A stretch of DNA of 21,777 nt, taken from contig JBELMB010000079.1 of the NCBI GenBank assembly GCA_042088665.1, forward strand, positions 1 through 21,777, given 5' to 3'. Position 1 is the first letter of the stretch. Each line of letters opens with the position of its first letter. A program made the position numbers and the translations under genes. Shown in pieces: positions 13,721 to 21,776 of the stretch. The stretch comes from JBELMB01 sp042088665 (GTDB lineage Bacteria > Pseudomonadota > Alphaproteobacteria > Rhodobacterales > Rhodobacteraceae). The notes beneath the pieces were generated by a model. The model made no database searches. It was not told the DNA's origin and saw nothing but the letters and a program-made list of their open reading frames with translations.

Positions 13721-15742
13721 TCAGCCGAGCGGCCAAGGCAGCTTTACATACTCCTGCAACAGGCCCGGCGGGAAGTCGCGGTTCAGCATCCCGGCCATGA
13801 AGCACATGAAGGCGATGCCCCCCGCCGTATAGGCCGTGGCAAAGCCCCATGAGCGCCCGGACCGGAACCGGATGAAGGCAAACAGGAACAGGGTCAGCGC
13901 AATGATAAAGCCGAACAGCGCCGTCAGGCCCAGCAGCGCCGCAAACCATGCCAGCGTCGACCAGAGCCCATAGGCATTGTCGTCATCGGACTCACGATCC
14001 GCAAACAGCGCATGCGACTCCGGCTTAAGCATCATCTGCACCAGCACGATCACGCAGGCCACGATGGCAACCGCAGAGACAAAGCGCGGGAACACGCGGT
14101 CCGCTGCGGCGTAGTCCGGGATCATCGCCGCATTGGTGAAGGCCACCAAAAGGTAGGCCAGCACTGCGATCAGGAAGATCATCGGCGCGCGCTTGGCTCC
14201 CGATTTTACTGCCCCTTCCGCCATGATCGTCTTGGCCTGACGCAGCCCGACGACAACCGAGATCAGCGTGATGATCACCAGCACGATGACGATCGGCGAA
14301 AAGATGTACTCAAGCCCCTGATCAAAGCCCTTGCGGAACCGCGAGGCCGCGATCTGCACCGCCTGGTTGGCATAGGTCTCTGCCGGATTCGACAGCACAA
14401 AGCCGATCAGGAAGGCCGGACGCGACCAGTCGAAGCGACGCATCAGGATGCCCAGCAGGCCGATGCCAAAGAGCGCCACGAGATCCATGATGTCCTGCCC
14501 CGACTGAAAGGCGGCAAAGGCGATGATCATGAACAGGAACGGTGCCAGAAGCGCAAAGGGGATCGTGGTCAGCCGGGCGATCCCGCCGGAGGCCGCGATA
14601 CAGATCAGCGTGCCCACCACATTGGCCAGGGCCAGCAACCAGACGATGGCATAGGTGATGTCGAGGTTGTTCTTCAGCATCGAGGGACCCACCTCGATAT
14701 TGCCCGACCCAAGCAGGGCGATGGCCCCGATGAAGATCGCCATCGACCCCGATCCGGGGATGCCAAAGAGCAGCGTCGGCACAAGGCCCCCGCCCTCCTT
14801 GGCGTTGTTCGAGCTTTCCGGCCCGATCACGCCGCGCACTTCGCCACTGCCAAACTTTGACTTGTCCTTCGAGGTCTGCACCGTGTGGCCATAGGCGATC
14901 CAGTCCACGACCGACCCGCCCAGACCCGGGATCACACCCACAACCACACCGATGATCGAACAACGCACAGAAAGCCAGATATTGGCGAACCAGTCGCTGA
15001 CCCCTTTTGACCAGCCGCCGCCCAGCGGTTTGCGGTCAGAGATGGCGCGATCCTGGCGCAGCAGTGCGACGATCTCCGGGATGGCAAAGATGCCAAGGCC
15101 CACGATCACCAGTTTCAGACCGTCCACGAGATAGGGCATGTCGTAGGTGGCCATTCGCAACTCGCCCGCGCTGTCACCCTCCCCGATGGTGCCGATCATC
15201 ATGCCAAGGCCCGCCGCAGCGATCCCCTTGAGCGCGACGCGGCCCGCCAGAATACCGACCATCGACAGGCCGAAGATTGTGATCATCAACAGTTCCGGCG
15301 TACGGAACTCCAGCACGATGGGCCGCGCAATCAGCACGAAGACCGTCAGGAAGGCGGCACCGACAAGGCCACCAAAGAGCGACGAGGCAAAAGCCGCCGA
15401 CAGCGCCCGCGCCGCCTCGCCCCGCTTGGCCATGGGAAATCCGTCAAGCACCGTGGCCTGACTGGCCGATGACCCGGGTATCCCCATGAGGACAGAAGCA
15501 AAGGTGTCCGAGGTCGGGACCACTGCGACCATGCCGATCATCAGAGCCAGACCCAGCATCGGCTCCATGCCAAACATGAACGGCAGCAAAAGCGACAGCC
15601 CCGCAATCCCGCCAAGACCCGGGAAGACCCCGATACACAGGCCCATCACCACGCCGAGGATCAGGTACAGCATCACGATAGGCTGGGCGACCAGCGCGGC
15701 GGCATCCGCAAGGGCTGGAAGGGCGATGGAGATCACGTCCAT
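13721..15742 (-). CDS. tctA: Fused tripartite tricarboxylate transporter permease TctA-TctB
   Basis: The 673-residue inner-membrane protein joins both membrane subunits of a TTT transporter. Residues 1 to about 505 are TctA, with the duplicated family motifs GVFPGLGGIAGLSLLLPF, MGIPGSSASQATVLDGFPMAKRGEA, GVIPGLGGSVVDWIAYG and LLFGIPGSGSMAIFIGA. From about 519 to the end is a TctB-like domain of four hydrophobic segments, including AYGLWSTLAWFAALLGLTALFGFIIALTLFLF. TctB is normally a separate gene of about 150 residues, and no separate tctB is present nearby. The start MDVISIALPAL at 15742 is the usual TctA N-terminus; the frame extends to 15820. It follows tctC on the same strand. Confidence 0.93.
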   Translation of the reverse strand: MDVISIALPALADAAALVAQPIVMLYLILGVVMGLCIGVFPGLGGIAGLSLLLPFMFGMEPMLGLALMIGMVAVVPTSDTFASVLMGIPGSSASQATVLDGFPMAKRGEAARALSAAFASSLFGGLVGAAFLTVFVLIARPIVLEFRTPELLMITIFGLSMVGILAGRVALKGIAAAGLGMMIGTIGEGDSAGELRMATYDMPYLVDGLKLVIVGLGIFAIPEIVALLRQDRAISDRKPLGGGWSKGVSDWFANIWLSVRCSIIGVVVGVIPGLGGSVVDWIAYGHTVQTSKDKSKFGSGEVRGVIGPESSNNAKEGGGLVPTLLFGIPGSGSMAIFIGAIALLGSGNIEVGPSMLKNNLDITYAIVWLLALANVVGTLICIAASGGIARLTTIPFALLAPFLFMIIAFAAFQSGQDIMDLVALFGIGLLGILMRRFDWSRPAFLIGFVLSNPAETYANQAVQIAASRFRKGFDQGLEYIFSPIVIVLVIITLISVVVGLRQAKTIMAEGAVKSGAKRAPMIFLIAVLAYLLVAFTNAAMIPDYAAADRVFPRFVSAVAIVACVIVLVQMMLKPESHALFADRESDDDNAYGLWSTLAWFAALLGLTALFGFIIALTLFLFAFIRFRSGRSWGFATAYTAGGIAFMCFMAGMLNRDFPPGLLQEYVKLPWPLG

Positions 15743-16113
15743 GAGGCAGGGCCTTTTTCGTTCAGGAAGCGTTTCATTGAGGAAGGCGGCACCCGAAGCA
15801 TCGGCCCGGGCCATCACCAAAGCACATCATTTGTCTGCGCCGGGTCACTTATCTGCGCCGGGAGGGTCAAACACCACCAACAAGCACCAAGGACCATACG
15901 CCCGGCAACGCATTGTGGGGACACACCCCGTGCACGCTGTGCGGGTGTCCGGACAGGTGTAGAACCGGTCTGCCCGGCTCAAGCGCCAGACCCACCATGC
16001 TCACCTTGTCCAGATAGACTGGGCCGGATCGATCACCGCGACAGAGAGATCGATCCCGGTGTCAAAGAAAGGTCGCGCCCCCGACCCTGACCGGAGCGGG
16101 GGCGCGCCACATC
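15743..16113. other. Intergenic region between tctC and the fused permease
   Basis: This 371-bp spacer has no supportable gene. It contains two copies of TCTGCGCCGGG 18 bp apart (15835-15845, 15853-15863) and the tctC terminator (16074-16106). The permease may need readthrough or its own promoter. Confidence 0.7.
16074..16106 (-). terminator. Terminator or attenuator after tctC
   Basis: CGCGCCCCC (16074-16082) pairs perfectly with GGGGGCGCG (16098-16106), with one further inner G-C pair. On the minus strand the stem is followed by ACCTTTCTTT. It lies 8 bp after the tctC stop. Partial termination here would give more binding protein than permease, as is common for binding-protein transporters. 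Confidence 0.7.
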
Positions 16114-17226
16114 TTACTTCAGCGTGACACCGTAGCGGTCGCTCAGCCAGCCAGTGACAAAGTCCTTGGCGGCCTGCGGCACGGCGGTGGCGCTTTCGAG
16201 GGCGCCGGTGGCCTCTTCGCCGGTCATCTGCGGGTAGACACCCAGACGGCCCTTGGAGATGTCGCCGAAATCGGCGCGCGCCTTCACGGCTTCAAAGGCC
16301 TTTGTGTAGGTCACGATGGCGTCGTTGGACGCGCCCGCGGGCAAGAAGACCATCTTTTGCGCCGGGAAGCCCGCCACGAAGAAGGCTTTCCATGCATCCC
16401 ACTGCTCACCAGAGGTTTCGCAACTCGGGGTCGCATCGCAGACTTCCTTGAACGTCGGCATGTCCGGGAAGGTCGGATCGCGCACGATGTCGCCAGCCGC
16501 GTCAAGCGCGCCCCAGGACATCATCGGCACGGCTGTGCCTGCTTCGACCAGCGGGGTCACACCCTTCAGGTAGGACGAGGAGGTCTGGTAGTCGATGTTG
16601 GCTTCGCCACGCTCGAACATCAGGCGACCGTCGCCACGGCCCTTGATGCCAAAGACCGGCTCGACGTTCAGGCCCAGCATTTCCCATGCGAGAAGCGGCA
16701 CGAGGTCAAGACGGGTTGCGCCCTGCGAGCCGTAGATGAAATCCTCGCCCTGCAGTGCGGTTGCGTCGAGGCCGTCCATCTTGGCGGACAGTTCGGGCGG
16801 CAGGTAAGCCACACCACCGGTGCCGGAGGCCAGCACGACGTTCCAGTCGCTGTACTCGTAGCGCACGCGCGGATCACCCAGCAGGTAGGGGAACTGAGTG
16901 GAGCCGGAGGAACCGAAGATCAGCGTGCCTTCGCTGTCGTCAAAGCTCTGCTCCTGGAACCAGTTGGCGCCTTTGGTGGAACCGGCACCCGGCATGAATT
17001 TCACGACGACGGTGGGCTGGCCCGGCAGGGCCTCGGACAGCAGCGGTGCGTAGAAGTTGGCCCATTTGGCAGAGCCGCCGGTCTCGGAGAAGGGAATGAC
17101 CCATTCAACGGTCTCGCCGGTCAGGTCGATGCCGTGACCGCCAGCGATGGCCTGAGTCGAGAAAGAGGCCGCGGCAGCGGCCACAAGGCCAAGCGCCACG
17201 CGGCGCGTGGTTTCAGTAACGTTCAT
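16114..17226 (-). CDS. tctC: Tricarboxylate transporter substrate-binding protein TctC
   Basis: This is the periplasmic binding protein of the TTT transporter, 370 residues. The signal peptide (ALGLVAAAAASFSTQAIA, cleavage near 28) precedes the family opening GETVEWVIPFSETGGSAKWANF. The conserved MPGAGSTKGANWF segment follows. ATG 17226 has GGAGG nearby; the frame reaches 17316 in the leader. The gene is divergent from tctD and first of the minus-strand transport cluster. The ligand is probably a carboxylate, but TctC specificity cannot be read from sequence. Confidence 0.92.
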   Translation of the reverse strand: MNVTETTRRVALGLVAAAAASFSTQAIAGGHGIDLTGETVEWVIPFSETGGSAKWANFYAPLLSEALPGQPTVVVKFMPGAGSTKGANWFQEQSFDDSEGTLIFGSSGSTQFPYLLGDPRVRYEYSDWNVVLASGTGGVAYLPPELSAKMDGLDATALQGEDFIYGSQGATRLDLVPLLAWEMLGLNVEPVFGIKGRGDGRLMFERGEANIDYQTSSSYLKGVTPLVEAGTAVPMMSWGALDAAGDIVRDPTFPDMPTFKEVCDATPSCETSGEQWDAWKAFFVAGFPAQKMVFLPAGASNDAIVTYTKAFEAVKARADFGDISKGRLGVYPQMTGEEATGALESATAVPQAAKDFVTGWLSDRYGVTLK

Positions 17227-17244
17227 GATGTCCTCCCATGGATG

Positions 17245-17314
17245 CCGGGGCGGCGCGCCCCGGGCCAGAACGATCGAGCGGGTGATTCCCGCTTCCGTTC
17301 GCGCAGTCTGGCCC
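17245..17314 (-). promoter_or_regulatory. Nested inverted repeats between divergent tctC and tctD
   Basis: Outer arms GGGCCAGA (17262-17269) and TCTGGCCC (17307-17314) enclose AGCGGG (17277-17282) and CCCGCT (17288-17293). A further hairpin, CCGGGGC/GCCCCGG (17245-17251, 17257-17263), lies closer to tctC. The DNA could hold TctD sites, or the tctC mRNA leader could fold into two stems before its ribosome binding site. Confidence 0.5.
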
Positions 17315-17356
17315 ATGAACCTTGCACAAAGCCTTCATCGTTGAAAGAAAGAAGCC

Positions 17357-18025
17357 ATGCGGATCGTCCTGGTCGAAGACAACACCAGCCTGCGCAAGGG
17401 CATCACCTACCGTCTGCAAGACGACGGCCACAGCGTGGATGCGATGTCCGACGGGCTGCAGGCGGCGGATTTCCTGCGTCAGGAGGGCGGCGATCTCGTG
17501 ATCCTCGACATCAATCTGCCCGGCCAGAGCGGACTGGACATCCTGCGCGACATGCGGCGGCGCGCCGATCCGCGCCCGGTGATCCTGCTGACGGCGCGCG
17601 CCGCGACAGAGGACCGGGTCGAGGGGCTGGACGCCGGGGCGGACGACTACCTCGTCAAACCCTTTGCGATGGACGAACTGGCGGCACGCGTGCGCGCGCT
17701 GGGGCGGCGCAAATCCGTGGCCCCGCGGCGCGCCCTGACGCTTGGCGCGCTGGCGCTGCACCTTGACCCGCTGGAACTGACCTGCGCCGAGGGCCCGCTT
17801 GACGTGCCCCGGCGCGAACTCAGCGTGTTGGCCGCGCTGGCACAGGCGCAGGGAGCCGCGGTCAGCAAGGAGAGCCTGCTCGACCATGTCTACGGGGCTG
17901 GCAGCGCCACCGACGAAAAGGTGATCGAGGTCTATATCTCGCGGCTGCGCAAACGCCTTGCGCCGCATGGCGTCAAGATCGCCGTCAAGCGTGGGATCGG
18001 CTATGCACTGGCCCTGCCCGGATGA
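17357..18025 (+). CDS. tctD: OmpR-family response regulator, TctD-like
   Basis: The 222-residue response regulator has a receiver domain with acidic Glu7/Asp8, phosphoacceptor Asp51 (LVILDINLPG), Thr79 and Lys101 (DDYLVKPF). A C-terminal OmpR-type winged helix follows, ending in VIEVYISRLRKRLAPHGVKIAVKRGIGYAL. Lying divergent from tctC and overlapping the sensor gene in an ATGA (18022-18025), it is the expected TctD activator of tricarboxylate uptake. AAGAAAGAAG precedes the ATG. Its likely targets are the inverted repeats in the 130-bp intergenic region. Confidence 0.93.
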   Translation: MRIVLVEDNTSLRKGITYRLQDDGHSVDAMSDGLQAADFLRQEGGDLVILDINLPGQSGLDILRDMRRRADPRPVILLTARAATEDRVEGLDAGADDYLVKPFAMDELAARVRALGRRKSVAPRRALTLGALALHLDPLELTCAEGPLDVPRRELSVLAALAQAQGAAVSKESLLDHVYGAGSATDEKVIEVYISRLRKRLAPHGVKIAVKRGIGYALALPG

Positions 18026-19380
18026 GCCGCGCCGCCTCGCTTCGCCTGCGTCTGACGGTGATCATCCTGACGCCGGTGCTCTCAATCGCAGTGATTGCCG
18101 GGCTCTGGCAATTGAACAATGCCCGCGCCACCGCGACCGAAGTCTTTGACCGCAGCCTGCTGTCTGCCGCGCTCGCCGTGGCGCATGACGTGGCGATTTC
18201 GGAGGGCGATGCGCTGTCCGCGCGCACGCGGGACATTCTGGCCAGCACATCCGGCGGGCAGGTGTTCTATCACGTCTATGCCCCGGACGGGGTCATCGTC
18301 GCGGGCTATGCCACGCCGCCCGTGGGGATCCCGCGTCCGGAAACCGATCTGCCCGAACCGCTCTATTTCAAGGCGCGCTACCAAAGCCGAGCCGTCAGCG
18401 GCGTGCGTTTGCAGAACCGCGCAGAGATCGATGGGTTCAGCGGCACTTTCACCACCACCGTCTGGCAGGATCTTTCGCTGCGACAGGTCTTTGTGCGCGA
18501 CCTGATCCTGCGGACCTTCGTGGTGATTGCCTCGCTGACGCTGTCACTGGGCCTGATCGTCTGGTTCGGCATTCGCATCGGCCTGCGCCCGCTGACCAAC
18601 CTCGAAGAGGCGATCGCCGCGCGGTCGGGCACCGATCTGTCGCCCATCCAGCGCTCTGTCCCGCCAGAGGTGCAGGGCATCGTCGGACGCCTGAACCTGC
18701 TCTTTGGACAGGTGAGCCAGACCATGTCGGCCCAACGCAGCTTTATCGCCAATGCCGCGCACCAGCTGCGCAATCCTATCGCCGGGGTGCTGTCACTGGC
18801 GGAATCCGTCGCCAATGCGCCCACGGAGGCCGCCGCGCGCAGCCGCGCGCAAGACCTTCTGGATGCCGCGCGCGAGACCTCCGCGCTGAGCCAGAAGCTG
18901 TTGATGCTGGAACGGGCAGAGGCGATCAGTCCGGAGGTGGCGCAGGATTCGGTGGATCTGGGGGCCATGCTGCCGGTGTGGACCGAGGGGTTGCGGCAGG
19001 GTCTGCCCGACAGCGTCGAACTTGCGCTGAGCCTGCCCCAGACCAGCACGCAGGTGCGCGGTGAGGCGACCATGTTACGCGAGGCCCTGCGCAACCTCGT
19101 GGACAATGCCGTGTTGCATGGCGGACCAGGGCTGCGGCAGATCACCGTGGCGCTGCAGCAGGCAGAGGGCACGACGCGCCTGAGCGTGCAGGACGATGGC
19201 CGCGGCCTGCCCAGCGCGGTTCAGGCCAAGGCGCTGGAGCGCTTTGGCATGGTCTCGGAGACATCGCGCAGCGGGCTTGGCCTGTCGATCGTGCAGGCCA
19301 TCGCCCGCGGCCACGGCGGAGAGGTGACCTTGACCACCGGGCATCCCGGTCTGAATGTCACGCTGAGTTGGCCGCAATAG
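18022..19380 (+). CDS. tctE: Sensor histidine kinase, TctE-like
   Basis: The 452-residue membrane kinase has an N-terminal transmembrane helix (about 11-31) and a periplasmic sensor region (about 32-160). A second helix (about 161-186) leads into a HAMP-like linker (LRPLTNLEEAIAARSG). The H-box is SFIANAAHQLRNPIAGVLSL with His247. The ATPase domain shows the N-box LRNLVDNAVLHGG (about 356-368), DDGRGLP and GLGLSIVQAIARGHGG. It is translationally coupled to tctD. The architecture and context fit a kinase that senses extracellular carboxylate. Confidence 0.93.
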   Translation: MSRAASLRLRLTVIILTPVLSIAVIAGLWQLNNARATATEVFDRSLLSAALAVAHDVAISEGDALSARTRDILASTSGGQVFYHVYAPDGVIVAGYATPPVGIPRPETDLPEPLYFKARYQSRAVSGVRLQNRAEIDGFSGTFTTTVWQDLSLRQVFVRDLILRTFVVIASLTLSLGLIVWFGIRIGLRPLTNLEEAIAARSGTDLSPIQRSVPPEVQGIVGRLNLLFGQVSQTMSAQRSFIANAAHQLRNPIAGVLSLAESVANAPTEAAARSRAQDLLDAARETSALSQKLLMLERAEAISPEVAQDSVDLGAMLPVWTEGLRQGLPDSVELALSLPQTSTQVRGEATMLREALRNLVDNAVLHGGPGLRQITVALQQAEGTTRLSVQDDGRGLPSAVQAKALERFGMVSETSRSGLGLSIVQAIARGHGGEVTLTTGHPGLNVTLSWPQ

Positions 19381-19415
19381 GGCTGATCTTGTCGGCTGGT
19401 CTGCATGTTCGGGCT

Positions 19416-19454
19416 GCCAGTAAGGTCTGCCAGTGTGGTCGGCCAGTGTGGCCT
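19416..19454. repeat. 13-bp tandem repeat after tctE
   Basis: Three copies starting at 19416, 19429 and 19442 share GCCAGT(G/A)(T/A)GG(T/C)C. They begin 36 bp after the tctE stop. The remaining tctE-SDR spacer (19381-19653, 273 bp) shows no supportable gene. Confidence 0.75.
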
Positions 19455-19653
19455 CGCGGATTGCCCCGTCGTTTGACTTGTCGACCCTTGATGGGCCCCT
19501 GCCCCCTTTGCCCGCGACGCGGATCTGCCCTGCGGATGTGCACCCTCCCCTGTCACTCCGACGCGCAAACGCGCGCCCCGGATCGATCAGCTGGCACTTT
19601 TCCCGGACGCACAAAGATGGTTAGCTTTGGTCAGATCACGGGAGTTGCCAGCG

Positions 19654-20403
19654 GTGCAGATCGACATGAGCGGAAAATGCGTGCTGATCACCGGCGCGGC
19701 GGGCGGCATCGGCAGGGCCACCTCCGAGCTGTTTCGCGCCGCCGGTGCGACGCTCTTGCTGTCGGATCTGAGCGCGGATGCCCTCCCCGAGGGCGAGGAT
19801 ATCTGCGCCGTGCCCTGTGACGTCACCGATCCGGGCTCCGTCAGGCACATGGTGCGGGCTGGCCTCGACCGGTTTGGCCGCATCGATGTGGCGATAAACA
19901 ATGCCGGGATCGCTGGCCCGCGCGGAAGGCTGGCCGATTTGCCGGAAGACGCCTGGCACCAGTTGATGGCCGTCAACCTCACCGGGCTCTTTCACGCGCT
20001 GCAGGCGGAAATTGCCGCGATGACAGGTGCGCTGACGCCCGCCGCCAAGGTCGATGAGGGGCGCATCATCAATGTGGCCTCGCTGGCCGGGGTCGCAGGC
20101 GCGCCCGGGCTGGCGGCTTATGGCGCCACGAAACATGGGGTGGTTGGACTGACCCGGTCGCTTGCCCATGAGTTGGGCCGCGCCAACATCCGCGTGAACG
20201 CGCTGTGCCCCAGTTTCACGGATACGCCGATGCTGGACGCCATGGGGGCAGACAAGGCGAAACTGCATTCCCCTCTCAATGCCGTCGGGCGCTTTGGCAC
20301 CGCGCAGGAGATGGCGCAGGCGCTTTTGTGGATGGCAGCGCCGCAGAACAGCTTTATGAATGGGCAGTGCATGACACTGGATGGCGGGATATCGGCCCTA
20401 TGA
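19654..20403 (+). CDS. SDR-family oxidoreductase, classical type
   Basis: The 249-residue NAD(P)-dependent enzyme has all classical SDR features: TGAAGGIG (13-20), NNAG (82-85), catalytic Ser143 (NVASLAG), Tyr156 and Lys160 (YGATK), and the C-terminal LDGGISAL. GTG 19654 is preferred because GGGAG lies nine bases upstream. ATG 19666 and the longer frame from 19627 are alternatives. The stop overlaps the start of the formylglycine-generating enzyme gene, so the two are translated together. The substrate is unknown; the coupling hints at a role near sulfatase-linked metabolism, but this is inference. Confidence 0.9.
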   Translation: MQIDMSGKCVLITGAAGGIGRATSELFRAAGATLLLSDLSADALPEGEDICAVPCDVTDPGSVRHMVRAGLDRFGRIDVAINNAGIAGPRGRLADLPEDAWHQLMAVNLTGLFHALQAEIAAMTGALTPAAKVDEGRIINVASLAGVAGAPGLAAYGATKHGVVGLTRSLAHELGRANIRVNALCPSFTDTPMLDAMGADKAKLHSPLNAVGRFGTAQEMAQALLWMAAPQNSFMNGQCMTLDGGISAL

Positions 20404-21377
20404 CGGAAGACAGCCCTGCAAAGGGGTGCTGCGCACCCAGCGCGGACCGCATGCCCTCAGCCTTGGCGCGGGATCAGGGGATGGCCCCGATCGCTGCCCC
20501 TGTGCGGGGCGCGCCTCGCCCTGCGCGGGACGCTGTCGAGATCCCCGGAGGCTCTGCGTTCGTGGGCACCGCCAACCCGGAGCTGGCCATGGACGGCGAA
20601 GGGCCGTTGCGGCGCGCGAAGGTCGCGCCTTTCCTCCTGGGGGCCACCACCGTCACAAATGCGCAGTTCCACGATTTCGTCACCGCGACCGGCTATGTTA
20701 CCGAAGCCGAGCGTTTTGGCTGGTCCTTTGTCTTCTGGTCCCGCGTGCCGGAAGCCGTTGGTGCGACGCAGGCCGTAATGGGCGCGGAATGGTGGCGCCG
20801 CGTCGAAGGGGCCACCTGGCGCGCCATCGATGGCCCCGGCACGGAAGCGGCCTGGGACCCGGACCACCCGGTCGTGCAACTGTCGTGGAGTGACGCCGCT
20901 GCTTATGCTGCCTGGGTCGGGGGACGTCTGCCCTCCGAGGCCGAGTGGGAGCACGCCGCGCGTGGTGGTCTGGGCGATGTCCCCTTCCCCTGGGGGACAG
21001 ACGAGCCTGACGACACCAACCACATGCCCTGCAACATCTGGCAGGGCCGGTTTCCGGAGAACAACACCGGCGCGGACGGCTATGCCACAACCGCCCCGTC
21101 CCGGAGTTTTGCGCCCAATGGCTACGGGCTTTACAACATGTGCGGCAATGTCTGGGAGTGGAGCGGCGATCCTTTCAAGATCCGTTCCCTGAAGAAGCAG
21201 GCGAAGGTCCGGATGCGGGAAATGCGGGGCTACAAGCTGTCGAAGGGCGGATCCTTTCTGTGTCATCGCAGCTATTGCTATCGCTACCGCATCGCGGCGC
21301 GGATCGGCAATTCGCCAGACAGCAGCACACCGCATCAGGGGATGCGCGTGGCATGGTCCCTGAGCACGCGCGGTTGA
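20400..21377 (+). CDS. Formylglycine-generating enzyme (sulfatase-modifying factor)
   Basis: The 325-residue protein belongs to the FGE/SUMF1 family, which oxidises the active-site Cys of sulfatases to formylglycine. The fold signatures GATTVTNAQFHDFV, LPSEAEWEHAARGG and NMCGNVWEWSGDPF occur in order. The C-terminal GGSFLCHRSYCYRYR holds the two catalytic cysteines, Cys288 and Cys293. These distinguish genuine FGEs from the many FGE-sulfatase-like domain proteins that lack them. The N-terminal GCCAPS segment is also seen in bacterial FGEs. The gene begins in an ATGA overlap with the SDR. No sulfatase gene is present in the window, so the client must be elsewhere. Confidence 0.93.
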   Translation: MTEDSPAKGCCAPSADRMPSALARDQGMAPIAAPVRGAPRPARDAVEIPGGSAFVGTANPELAMDGEGPLRRAKVAPFLLGATTVTNAQFHDFVTATGYVTEAERFGWSFVFWSRVPEAVGATQAVMGAEWWRRVEGATWRAIDGPGTEAAWDPDHPVVQLSWSDAAAYAAWVGGRLPSEAEWEHAARGGLGDVPFPWGTDEPDDTNHMPCNIWQGRFPENNTGADGYATTAPSRSFAPNGYGLYNMCGNVWEWSGDPFKIRSLKKQAKVRMREMRGYKLSKGGSFLCHRSYCYRYRIAARIGNSPDSSTPHQGMRVAWSLSTRG

Positions 21378-21385
21378 CCAACCGG

Positions 21386-21425
21386 CTGGGGGCGCTGCCC
21401 CCAGACCCCCGGAGTATTTTTGAAA
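21386..21425 (+). terminator. Terminator-like element after the FGE gene
   Basis: CTGGGGGC-GCT-GCCCCCAG (21386-21404) is a perfect 8-bp hairpin with a three-base loop. It is followed by ACCCCCGGAGTATTTTTGAA. I recall this composite as recurrent in Rhodobacteraceae intergenic DNA. It begins 8 bp after the FGE stop. Confidence 0.75.
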
Positions 21426-21484
21426 CAAAGAAGCACAGCGAGCGGGTCAGTAAGGGACTGGTCTGAGCGCCTGTTTGCCTGCGC

Positions 21485-21532
21485 GGTGTCGTCTGGCGTG
21501 TCCTCTGGGGTGTCCTTTGGGGTGTCCTTTGG
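21485..21532. repeat. 12-bp tandem repeat after the cobF-like gene
   Basis: GTGTC recurs at 21486, 21498, 21510 and 21522. The unit is GGTGTCCTTTGG, with the outer copies diverged. The array starts about 10 bp beyond the stop codon of the minus-strand cobF-like gene. Confidence 0.9.
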
Positions 21533-21542
21533 GTTGTTGCCG

Positions 21543-21776
21543 TCAGGGCGCTGGCGGTGGGATCTTGCGCAGCAGATAAGTGTCCATGACCCAGCCATGC
21601 TGCTCTCTGGCTTTGGCACGTGTTTCGATGATCCTGTTGCACAGGCTGTCGAGGGGGCCGTGATCGAGGATCTGCTGTGGCATGCCGAGGAAGGCCCCCC
21701 ACCAGATCTGCAGCCCCTGCCCAGTGAGATGCTGGAAGCTGCAAGCACCGTCCAGCACGACGACGACGCTTTCGGC
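21543..21776 (-). CDS. cobF: Precorrin-6A synthase (CobF), C-terminal fragment, 5' end outside window
   Basis: The minus-strand frame enters from the right edge and gives 77 C-terminal residues. The pattern VVVLDGACSFQHL, IWWGAFLGMP, then AREQHGWVMDTYLLRK resembles the end of CobF. CobF is the SAM-dependent methyltransferase that converts precorrin-5 to precorrin-6A in aerobic cobalamin synthesis. The catalytic and SAM-binding parts lie beyond the window, so the assignment rests on the tail only and is from memory. It is convergent with the FGE gene; a 12-bp repeat array lies at its 3' end. Confidence 0.68.
   Translation of the reverse strand, partial: AESVVVVLDGACSFQHLTGQGLQIWWGAFLGMPQQILDHGPLDSLCNRIIETRAKAREQHGWVMDTYLLRKIPPPAP

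Noticed and set aside
20457..21428. 323-residue minus-strand frame opposite the FGE gene
   Set aside because: It is antisense of a gene whose catalytic CHRSYC motif and fold signatures are intact.
21335..21748. Minus-strand frame reading through the 12-bp repeat as KDTPKDTPEDTPDDT
   Set aside because: It is out of frame with the CobF-like fragment and has no domain. The repeat lies after the cobF stop.
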